A DNA stretch of 64,000 bases, taken from contig JAFADY010000063.1 of NCBI GenBank assembly GCA_023424395.1, positions 124,001-188,000 on the forward strand. The letters are read 5' to 3'. Numbering within the stretch: the first letter of the stretch is position 1; every line of letters begins with the position of its first letter. The translations under genes and the position numbers were made by a program. This document shows, piece after piece, positions 9,151 to 16,877 of the stretch. Under the pieces are notes generated by a model that ran no database searches, was not told where the DNA came from, and was given only the letters and a program-made list of their open reading frames with translations. This DNA comes from Bacteroidota bacterium. Lineage in GTDB: Bacteria; Bacteroidota; Bacteroidia; Bacteroidales; Dysgonomonadaceae.

Positions 9151-9178
9151 TTTTCTGAAAATTTATTATCCGATTCTT

Positions 9179-10207
9179 ATGGAAATACAAAATCAATTGA
9201 GCAAAATAGACAAAAATTTATCCGAAAACATAAAAAAAATTATTTTTGCGGCTCGAAAAAATGTCTATCAAAAAGTTAACCAAGAATTGGTTTTAACGTA
9301 TTGGCAAATCGGAAAAGAGATAGTAGATACGGAAAAGAAAAATAATATCGATAACCAAACATCGAGACAAATTATATTAAATCTTTCAAAATTATTGACA
9401 TCTGAAATCGGCAGAGGGTTTTCTCGTTCAAACCTCTTCAATATGAGAAAATTTTACTTGGAATACCCAAGTGTCCAATCAGTGACTGGACAACTTTCGT
9501 GGACTCATATTTGTGAATTGTTAATAATAGAAGATACAAATAAACGTAACTTTTATGAAAAAGAGGCCATCAATTCGGCGTGGTCTATAAGAGAATTAAA
9601 AAGGCAAATTGATAGCTCGTTGTACGAGAGACTTATACTTTCTCAAGGTAAAACAAACAAAGAAAAGCTCTTAAGATTAGCACAAAAGGGACAAGAAATA
9701 ACCAAAGCCGATGATATACTTAAAAATCCGTATGTGTTTGAGTTTTTAGGAATACCCGAAAACAAGCCTTTGTTGGAGAAAGATTTAGAATCTAAGTTAA
9801 TCAGGCACATAGAAGATTTTCTCTTAGAACTTGGCAGAGGTTTTATGTTTGTGGGTTCTCCACAACGAATAACCATAAATAACACGCATTATTACGTGGA
9901 ATTGGTTTTCTACAACAAAATTCTGAAATCCTATATACTCATTGAATTAAAAACAACCAAGTTAAATATTTCGGACGGAGGACAATTAAATACGTATCTC
10001 AATTATTACAAAACAGAAGTAAATGATAAAGATGACAATCCGCCTGTTGGAATTATTCTTTGTGCCGAAAAGGATGAAATTACCGCAGAATACATTCTTG
10101 GCGGATTTGAAAATAACGTATTTGCATCAAAATATATAACTATTTTACCCGAGAAAGAAAAATTAATACAAGAAGTAGAAAATGTAATCTATGAAAAAGA
10201 CATCTAA
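9179..10207 (+). CDS. DUF1016 (YhcG-type) PD-(D/E)XK nuclease-family protein, copy 2
   Basis: A paralogue of the protein at 6915. It shares the N-terminal helical domain (YWQIGKEIV, RKFYLEYP, QLSWTHICELL) and the C-terminal nuclease-like domain (YYVELVFYNKILKSYILIELK, GGQLNTYLNYYK). I chose the ATG at 9179. The frame extends upstream only through a TTG that would overlap the hydF end by about 30 bases, and the ATG gives the usual N-terminus. About 342 residues. It is AT-rich like copy 1. Having two paralogues on either side of hydF suggests tandem insertion or a duplication that captured hydF. Confidence 0.85.
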   Translation: MEIQNQLSKIDKNLSENIKKIIFAARKNVYQKVNQELVLTYWQIGKEIVDTEKKNNIDNQTSRQIILNLSKLLTSEIGRGFSRSNLFNMRKFYLEYPSVQSVTGQLSWTHICELLIIEDTNKRNFYEKEAINSAWSIRELKRQIDSSLYERLILSQGKTNKEKLLRLAQKGQEITKADDILKNPYVFEFLGIPENKPLLEKDLESKLIRHIEDFLLELGRGFMFVGSPQRITINNTHYYVELVFYNKILKSYILIELKTTKLNISDGGQLNTYLNYYKTEVNDKDDNPPVGIILCAEKDEITAEYILGGFENNVFASKYITILPEKEKLIQEVENVIYEKDI

Positions 10208-10244
10208 AAATATTGAAATTTTCAACACAACAAAAACAATATAA

Positions 10245-10913
10245 ATGAACGCAAACCCGTATATCGTTTTCGATTTCGACGGAACCATCGCCGACAGCAT
10301 CGACCTCGGTTTCCGCATCTTCAACCGCATTGCACCGGAATACAAACTGCAGCAAATCGATGAAGAGATCAAAAAAGAGATCGTTACGAAACACCCGCAG
10401 GAGCTTCTTAAAAAATACGGCATCAGCCACCTCAAAGTCATCACCCTGCTACTCCGGCTGCGGAAAGAATTTACACAGCACATCGACGAAGTTCAGCTTA
10501 TTGCGGGAATGGAACAGGCGTTGCACGACATCAAAAACGCCGGATTGCGCATCGGCATCCTCACTTCAAACTCCGTAGTGAACGTGCGAAAAGTGCTGGA
10601 CAAATACAACTTGTCGCCCATTATCGATTTCGTTTACAGCGGGAAAAGCCTTTTCGGGAAAGATAAAGTCATTCGCAGTATGCTCAAGAAGGAAGCCATT
10701 TCGCCCGATAACGTAATTTATGTGGGCGACGAAACGCGCGATGTGGAAGCCTCCAAAAAAGCCGAAATTCCCGTGATCTCTGTGCCGTGGGGTTTTAGCA
10801 GCCGTGCTTCGCTGGAAACGGCGAAGCCTAACGAAATTGCCGATTCGCCCGAGACGTTGCTCGAATCTGCGTGGCGGCTGCTGAATATTGAACCTAAGCC
10901 CGTTACGCAATGA
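10245..10913 (+). CDS. HAD-superfamily phosphatase (phosphoglycolate phosphatase-like)
   Basis: A 222-residue HAD hydrolase. Motif I is FDFDGTIADS (about 9-18), motif II ILTSN (about 105), with a lysine near 140-150, and motif IV VGDETRDVEAS (about 160-170). The cap is the small helical C1 type seen in phosphoglycolate phosphatase and beta-phosphoglucomutase relatives. Its stop overlaps the hydE start by four bases (ATGA), so the two are co-translated. HAD genes occasionally sit beside hyd maturases, but a role in maturation is not established. A house-cleaning phosphatase is the safe reading. Confidence 0.85.
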   Translation: MNANPYIVFDFDGTIADSIDLGFRIFNRIAPEYKLQQIDEEIKKEIVTKHPQELLKKYGISHLKVITLLLRLRKEFTQHIDEVQLIAGMEQALHDIKNAGLRIGILTSNSVVNVRKVLDKYNLSPIIDFVYSGKSLFGKDKVIRSMLKKEAISPDNVIYVGDETRDVEASKKAEIPVISVPWGFSSRASLETAKPNEIADSPETLLESAWRLLNIEPKPVTQ

Positions 10914-11983
10914 GTGTTTTGTCGGTTTTGCAGGGAAACGCTGTCTCGAAAGAGAATATCGTTGCTCTCCTCAACGCGGGAGGCGACGATGAAAAGGCAC
11001 TTTTTAGTTATGCTGCCGACACAAAACAACAACACGTGGGCAACGCCGTTTACCTGCGCGGATTGATCGAGTTTTCCAACATTTGCGAGAAAAATTGTTA
11101 CTATTGCGGCATCCGTCGCGAAAACACCGATACGCGTCGCTATTGCCTCACCGAAAACGAAACGTTGGACGCCGTACGCTTCGCCCACGAAAACGGATTC
11201 GGTTCTATTGCTATCCAAAGTGGCGAGTTATCATCGGACGCGTTTACCCGAAAGATCGATTTCATTCTGAAAGAAGCGATGCGCATCACCAACGACGAAA
11301 TCGGCATTACACTTTCGTGCGGCGAACAGTCGGAAGAGGTGTATCGTCGTTGGTTCGAAAGCGGCGCGCAGCGATACCTGCTTCGCATTGAATCATCCAC
11401 GCCCGAATTATACGAAAAAATGCATTCGAATGACGAACTGCACAACTACACAAATAGAATAAACGCTTTGGAAAGACTGAAAAAATGCGGGTATCAGGTG
11501 GGTACGGGCGTGATGATCGGGTTGCCGTTTCAAACCGTGGAACATTTGGCAAACGACCTGCTGTTTATGAAACAATTCGATATCGACATGTGCGGTATGG
11601 GGCCGTACATCGAGCACGCGCAAACGCCACTCTACGAGCATAAGTCGCAACTCCTCCCACTCCACGAACGATTTAAATTGAGCCTAAAAATGGTAGCCCT
11701 GTTGCGCATCCTGATGCCCGACATCAACATCGCCGCCACCACTGCCCTGCAAACCATCGAGAAAAACGGACGAGAACAAGCCATCCAAATTGGCGCCAAC
11801 GTGCTGATGCCCAACATCACGCCCAAACGCTACCGCGACGATTACTTTCTCTACGAAAACAAACCCGTTTCGCAGCAAAGCGACGAGGATGATTTGAAGT
11901 TTTTAGAACAGCAATTGCAAGCTATCGGGCACAAGATTGGATATTTCCGGCAGGGGAATTCGCTGCATTATTCCCGAAAATAA
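10910..11983 (+). CDS. hydE: [FeFe]-hydrogenase maturase HydE (radical SAM)
   Basis: HydE acts on the HydG product during synthesis of the azadithiolate-bridged diiron centre. The 357-residue protein has its radical SAM cluster motif CX3CX2C at Cys59, Cys63 and Cys66 (CEKNCYYC). It has the BioB/HydE-type TIM barrel with a GTGVMIGLPFQT segment near 200 and a MPNITPKRYRDDY stretch near the C-terminus. It starts inside the end of the HAD phosphatase gene. With hydG and hydF this completes the maturation set on one strand, spread over about 7.8 kb because of inserted genes. Confidence 0.95.
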   Translation: MSVLSVLQGNAVSKENIVALLNAGGDDEKALFSYAADTKQQHVGNAVYLRGLIEFSNICEKNCYYCGIRRENTDTRRYCLTENETLDAVRFAHENGFGSIAIQSGELSSDAFTRKIDFILKEAMRITNDEIGITLSCGEQSEEVYRRWFESGAQRYLLRIESSTPELYEKMHSNDELHNYTNRINALERLKKCGYQVGTGVMIGLPFQTVEHLANDLLFMKQFDIDMCGMGPYIEHAQTPLYEHKSQLLPLHERFKLSLKMVALLRILMPDINIAATTALQTIEKNGREQAIQIGANVLMPNITPKRYRDDYFLYENKPVSQQSDEDDLKFLEQQLQAIGHKIGYFRQGNSLHYSRK

Positions 11984-12024
11984 CGAAAAATTCCGTATCT
12001 TGCCGCCGAATCAATTTTGATATT

Positions 12025-12789
12025 ATGCGAATTCTTTTACTCATCTTCATCGTTATTTTCTTTCCGTTTTACAGCATTGCGCAGCAACATTTTCCCGAAC
12101 TGGTTACCGACCGTCCCGACCAAACCGAATCGGCGTCGATCGTGCCGCTCCGTTCGCTGCAAATCGAAACCGGATTTTTGTTGGAAAACGGCTCCGATAA
12201 CGATACCAAAATTCGCTCATTGGCCTATAACACCACGTTGTTGCGATACGGATTGCTTGAAAATCTGGAATTGCGGCTCGGTTTAGATTATTTGGGGAAA
12301 AAAACGACTCCTGTGAAAATATCGGGTTTGGCGCCGTTATACGCAGGCTTCAAAGTGAAAGTGCGGGAAGAAGACGGATGGAAACCCGAAACCGCTTTTT
12401 TGGGCGGGCTTGTTTTTCCTTTTACCGCAGGAAACGATTTTAAACCGGCTTATACTGCCGCGAGCCTCCGCTTTGCATTTGCGCATACGTTGTCCGACAG
12501 GTTTTCGCTGGGATATAATCTCGGAGCAGAATGGGACGGATTTTCCGCCCGTTCCGGATATTATTATTCCGTGGCATTGGGAACAAGTTTGACCGAAAAG
12601 GTTGGAGTTTTTATAGAAAACTTCGGGATGTTCCACGAAAACAGCATTTCGGAACATCTGATGGATGCCGGTTTTACGTTTTTGCTGCTCCCGAACCTGC
12701 AACTCGATCTTTCGGGCGGAATAGGGCTAAACAAACACGCGGTGAGTAATTTTGTGAGCGCGGGATTGACTTGGCGGATACCGGGATGA
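12025..12789 (+). CDS. Putative outer-membrane transporter (phenol MetA-pathway-like family)
   Basis: The 254-residue protein has a cleavable signal peptide (residues 1-20, ending SIAQQ). The conserved opening LVTDRPDQTES is characteristic of a family of small beta-barrel outer-membrane proteins often annotated simply as transporter. Alternating hydrophobic strands continue to a C-terminal aromatic-containing strand (SAGLTWRIPG). The substrate is unknown. It starts 41 bases after hydE, so it may be the last gene of that transcript, although no functional link is evident. Confidence 0.75.
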   Translation: MRILLLIFIVIFFPFYSIAQQHFPELVTDRPDQTESASIVPLRSLQIETGFLLENGSDNDTKIRSLAYNTTLLRYGLLENLELRLGLDYLGKKTTPVKISGLAPLYAGFKVKVREEDGWKPETAFLGGLVFPFTAGNDFKPAYTAASLRFAFAHTLSDRFSLGYNLGAEWDGFSARSGYYYSVALGTSLTEKVGVFIENFGMFHENSISEHLMDAGFTFLLLPNLQLDLSGGIGLNKHAVSNFVSAGLTWRIPG

Positions 12790-12879
12790 AGTTGAAAAAG
12801 ATTGATTACAGGCCGTTCCCTTGCAATCACGTCATTGATAGACAATTACGCCAAAATAAATTTAACTTCCTGGAACAAA

Positions 12880-13456
12880 ATGAGCAACAAAGCCCCCCAC
12901 TCCATTCACAGCGTAGAAGACGCCCATCAACTGGAAGGCGCTTTCCGACGAATCTTTCAGAACCCGCGAACCATACTCAAAAAGTTCATCCGCGAAGGAA
13001 TGACGGTGGTCGATTTCAGGTGCGGACTGGGATTTTTTACGATGGAATCGGCAAAATTGGCGGGAAAATCGGGGCAAGTGATCGCAGTGGATGTACAGAA
13101 AGGCATGCTTGAACTGGTGCAACAGAATACTGAACACGCCGTTCGAAAGCCGGATAACGCTCCATCACTGTCCGCCGAATCGCATTGGGTTGCATGAACA
13201 GACCGATTTATTTTGGCGTTTTACGCTATTCACGAAGTCCCCGATAAAGAACGCGTGCTGCAGGAATTGGCTTCATTGCTCAAACCCGGTGACCGGATAC
13301 TTATCGCGGAACAGAAAGGGCACGTGATCCGAAAAGATTTTGAAGAAATCACCCGCATCGCGCTCTGCGCAGGGTTACGCATTGTGCCAACGCCCGAAAA
13401 TCTTTATCAGCCGCGCGGTGCTGATGGAAAAACTTTAGTTTTAACCGTGCAAATTT
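12880..13456 (+). pseudogene. Class I SAM-dependent methyltransferase, frameshifted
   Basis: Starting at ATG 12880, the frame encodes the methyltransferase N-terminus. It has a motif I region VVDFRCGLGFF (normally D-x-G-C-G-x-G) and an acidic strand IAVDVQ. About 13140 the reading jumps by one base into a second frame encoding ESRITLHHCPPNRIGLHEQTDL, shown here as two stretches (ESRITLHHCPP, NRIGLHEQTDL). Around 13208 it returns to the first frame with LAFYAIHEVPDKERVLQEL. The first frame itself terminates at 13195-13197. The two shifts compensate one another, so the remnant aligns end to end but cannot give one protein unless they are assembly errors. The tail to about 13456 ends in TLVLTV. 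Confidence 0.75.
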
Positions 13457-13498
13457 CCTTTTTTTATTCAACGTTCAACGAAAAACCTTCGCAAAACC

Positions 13499-13678
13499 GC
13501 CAAAAGGTGGGGAGGGGTACCCCTTAGGCTCCGTGCGCGTAGCTTTGAGGTAGGTCACCTCACAGGGTGGGTGGTTGAAGGTAACTAGGTGGGGTAGTTG
13601 AAGCAAAAAGCTTCGCTGCCGAAGGTAAAAGCTCGAAAGACCCACCTATAGGGGTGGGTACCCCCCGTACCTTTTGGC
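13499..13678. repeat. GC-rich 180-base block bounded by 10-base inverted repeats
   Basis: GCCAAAAGGT at 13499-13508 is the exact reverse complement of ACCTTTTGGC at 13669-13678. The inside has a GGGGTACCCC palindrome (13514-13523), a second GGGTACCCCCC block, a GAGGTAGGTCACCTC hairpin and a near-repeated GGTGGTTGAAG / GGGGTAGTTGAAG pair. No reading frame runs through it. It lies between two pseudogenes in an otherwise AT-rich stretch. It could be a MITE-like element or a structured RNA; I recognise neither. Confidence 0.45.
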
Positions 13679-13798
13679 TCAAACGGCTGGGATTTCGGGC
13701 GCGGACTTACTGAAATTTTTTCACTGGAAATGATATTTGTTATGGATTTTTTTGTTAATTTGCAATCTCAACTAAAAGGTACCATAAAATTAAATGCA

Positions 13799-16105
13799 AT
13801 GAAAAATCTTACTGATGAATATTAAAATCTTATAACTGCGTTATCTGAAGATAATTTTAAGTTTTTTGTAAAAAATTACCTCATGGATTATTGGAATACA
13901 GATGAGGTTAATATCACAGACGGACCTTGGGATAGTGGAATTGATGTTGTCATAATAAAAAATGGGGAAGAAATCAAAAGAAGTATTCAAATTACAGTTC
14001 AAGACAATTATGAAAACAAGTTATTAGAGATATAAAGAAATCAAAAAAAAATGCAGCCAAGTTTGGTTATCAAAATAAATTGGATTTTTTTATATCAAAA
14101 CCTATATCAAAGTCAAAGAAAAATCAGTTATGCCAAACTTCCGAAGTTGATTACGGTATATTATTAACTATTTATGATTCGGGCAAGCTTGGAGATGACA
14201 CCAATAATTTTAATAGAGTTAAATACCTTTTACATGAAATATATGCTAGCAATACTTTAAATACTTCTTTGAATGTAGATAGAAAATCAAAAGTTCTTTT
14301 TGATGTATTCAGTACTGGAGGAGGTGTAGCAGACATTAAATATGATTTTATAAATTCTCATATTCAACTATTTCTTTATGATAATGGTCAGGCTTCAAAA
14401 GATGAAATAATAGAGCACGTTAATAATTCTTTAAATACGACTCTTCATGAAAAAGTTTATTCAACACAACTTGCAAAACAACAAAAGCAAGGGCTCATTG
14501 ATAACAGAGGGAATTCGATATATGATTTGACAGAAAAAACTAAAGCAATGATTTCTGAAATTCAGAATTTATCGCCTAATCAAGAGAATCTTTTAATTAA
14601 CAATGTCAGACAATGTTTAAAAAAATACAGTTTTGATACTATTACGAAAGAAATCATTACAAAAATATATTACTTATATAACGCCCATTATGAAGCTGAA
14701 ATTGATGAATTAAATTCAAATGTCGATTCTTTTGAACCAAAGGAACGAAAGATCTATCAGGAATTAGTTAAATTTGTAAAAAGTAAAGGCGTTCAAAAAA
14801 ATGACGCAAATAGCTTAGTTAAAGATATTTTAGCTATTTGTGGACAAAGTGAATATTTAAATAAGATTTCAATCTCAAATCTATTTACCAGTTTATTCAA
14901 GTCTAATAAGCTTGATGAATACTTAGACCAATTTAACAGAAATATTTTTCTCGACACTCAAGTTCTACTTCAAATAATTTGTTACGAATTTAAGGATACG
15001 GAATATAAGGATAATCTTTACAGCTCAGCTAAATACCTCAGTCAGCAAAAGGAATTTTTAAATGGCCAAGTTAAATTCCATACAACCTCTGATTACGTTG
15101 AGGAAGTCGCTGGTCATTTATGGGAAGCCAATAAAATCAAACGTTTACTGGAATTACCCTTCGTTGAATTCTTGGGCCCCATCGAAGAATGTTTTTTTAA
15201 TTATTACAATTATCTCCGAGAAGGTAATGAAATATTTGAAGACTTCGATGAATTTGTAGAGAGGTTATTCAATATTGAACTAAATACAATTAGTAATACT
15301 GATTTCGTAAATGAAATTTATGAGGATATTCACGAGAGTTTAGAGAATATTGGTATTGAAATCCATGAAGTCCCATTTTTTGAAAAATTTCCGACTTACA
15401 AAAAAGATTATGAGATTGAACTTAGTTATACAGGTAATGACCAGAAAAACAAAAAGAGCACGAGAAAATGATTTAAAATGTTTACTGTCTTATCAACTAG
15501 TGATTTTCATATAAATGAAGATACCGGACTATTTGATGAACCATTTTTTATTACATGGGATTCCTCTTTCTATAATATGAGAAAATTCTTTACGAATAAA
15601 TACAAAGATTTTAGTTATTGGTATATTTATACTCCTATGAAATTTGCCAATAGATTATCCGTAATGAATTTAAAATTAAATACCACGTGCTTAAATTATG
15701 ATATAATAAGTTTGGCAGAAACCAACTTTAGTCTTTCAAATGAATCAGTGGGTTTTATTGATACACTTTCAGCTTTTTTTAACAAAGGTAATATTACGAA
15801 TTGGGAATTAGGTCAAAAGCTTACGAAACTAAAGAAAAAACAAGGAGGATATTGCTTTGGAAGAATTTTCTGAAAATTTCCATAATAATCAACCCATTGA
15901 CGAAGTTCTCAGAGCAATTCAAAACTACTTCAATCAACCAACAGTTGATACTAGTTTTCATTCTGTTGTTGAAATATTCGAGGATGATTCATATTCTGAT
16001 AATTTATCTAAGTTGATTACTGAGAGCTGTAATTACTTAATTACTAATAAAAGAATAAATAGTACATTGTTTAAAGAAATTGATAAGATAATAAACGACC
16101 GTTAA
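13799..16105 (+). pseudogene. Decayed nuclease: PD-(D/E)XK-like N-terminus plus PIN-like domain
   Basis: Joining the open pieces gives one protein of about 765 residues. It starts MKNLTDEY and hits an in-frame TAA at 13823-13825. It continues with a restriction-enzyme-like segment (WDSGIDVVI ... RSIQITVQ, the D...(Q)xxxx layout of PD-(D/E)XK folds), then shifts frame at about 14029. A long open stretch to 15471 includes FLDTQVLL, a typical PIN-domain first strand. An in-frame TGA at 15469-15471 is followed by EPFFITWDSSFY, a plausible later PIN acidic strand. A further frameshift at about 15840 leads to the C-terminus at 16105. The neighbouring core genes are intact, so real decay is more likely than sequencing error. 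A defence-type nuclease is inferred. Confidence 0.7.
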
Positions 16106-16162
16106 CTAGGACTCGCACAATCCCTTTGTTCATTGAATTCTATATGAACATAAAAATAATAA

Positions 16163-16182
16163 AGACGTAGCGCGCTACGTCT
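16163..16182. repeat. 20-base perfect palindrome
   Basis: AGACGTAGCGCGCTACGTCT reads identically on both strands. It lies between the decayed nuclease and the 3' end of hydC and resembles a REP-type dispersed palindrome; it may also act as a terminator. Confidence 0.6.
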
Positions 16183-16196
16183 CTACAATATACATT

Positions 16197-16235
16197 ACAA
16201 CCCGTCAGACCGATTGAAGCGGCCTGACGGGTTGT
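16197..16235. terminator. Hairpin downstream of hydC (REP-like)
   Basis: Arms ACAACCCGTCAG (16197-16208) and CTGACGGGTTGT (16224-16235) are perfectly complementary, with inner pairing and an ATTGAAG loop. It lies 9 bases beyond the hydC stop on the minus strand. It shares the TCAGAC-GA-TTGAAG core with the hairpin at 55094-55123, so it is both a likely terminator and a member of a dispersed repeat. Confidence 0.55.
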
Positions 16236-16244
16236 GTGTTATTT

Positions 16245-16793
16245 TCACGCATATTCATCCAAAATGGCTTTCACCCCATCGGGTGAAACGCGGCCGTACA
16301 CTTTCTCGCCAACGAGCACTACCGGCGCTAATCCGCAAGCTCCCACGCATCGCAGGCAGTTGATGGAGAACTTGCCGTCGGACGTGGTTTCTCCCACTTT
16401 CAGGTTTAGTTCCTTTTTAAATTCGTCCAACACATTTTCGGCGCCGCGCACGTAGCAAGCCGTGCCGGTGCAAATGGAAATTGGATGTTCGCCTTTGGGG
16501 ATCATCGAAAAGAACGAATAAAACGTTACCACGCCATACACGTGCGCAACTGAGAGGTGCAGGTTGTGCGCGATTACGTCCTGCACTTCGGCAGGCAGGT
16601 AGCCGAATTCGTGCTGTGTTTCGTGCAGCACGTTGATAAGCTCCTGCGGATCGTTATCGAACGAATTACAGATATCGTTTATTTTTTCGACCTTTTCTTT
16701 CGGAAGATTCACTTTCACTTCCAGCCCATCGGTTCCCATTACCTTTTCCATAAAGGTGAACACTTCGGGCGCTATCGTTAAATTCTGACTCAT
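16245..16793 (-). CDS. hydC: NAD-linked [FeFe]-hydrogenase gamma subunit (NuoE-like)
   Basis: A thioredoxin-fold [2Fe-2S] protein of 182 residues, the small subunit of trimeric, often electron-bifurcating, HydABC hydrogenases. The four cluster cysteines are visible as the CTGTAC pair and the NCLRCVGAC pair in the C-terminal half. The N-terminal helical part (about 30-90) is the NuoE-type domain containing VYGVVTFYSFF. It is the last gene of the minus-strand operon, following hydA by about 85 bases, a gap that carries degenerate heptamer repeats. It probably passes electrons between HydB and HydA. Confidence 0.9.
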   Translation of the reverse strand: MSQNLTIAPEVFTFMEKVMGTDGLEVKVNLPKEKVEKINDICNSFDNDPQELINVLHETQHEFGYLPAEVQDVIAHNLHLSVAHVYGVVTFYSFFSMIPKGEHPISICTGTACYVRGAENVLDEFKKELNLKVGETTSDGKFSINCLRCVGACGLAPVVLVGEKVYGRVSPDGVKAILDEYA

Positions 16794-16877
16794 ATTTTTA
16801 TTCTTTGGTTACGGGTTTCGAGTTGCGAGTTACGAGGTTTTGAACCGCTGAACCTTCAACCCTGAACGTTTAACAAA

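Noticed and set aside
9119..9178. Upstream TTG start for the second DUF1016 gene
   Set aside because: It would begin inside hydF. The ATG at 9179 gives the family-like N-terminus and no overlap.
12880..13456. Programmed frameshifting in the methyltransferase
   Set aside because: Two shifts are needed, no slippery heptamer or downstream structure is evident, and the motif I residues are already altered. Decay or assembly error is simpler.
13499..13678. A group II intron or known regulatory RNA
   Set aside because: No domain V-like hairpin, no intron-encoded protein, and I recognise no known RNA signature; recorded only as an unexplained block.
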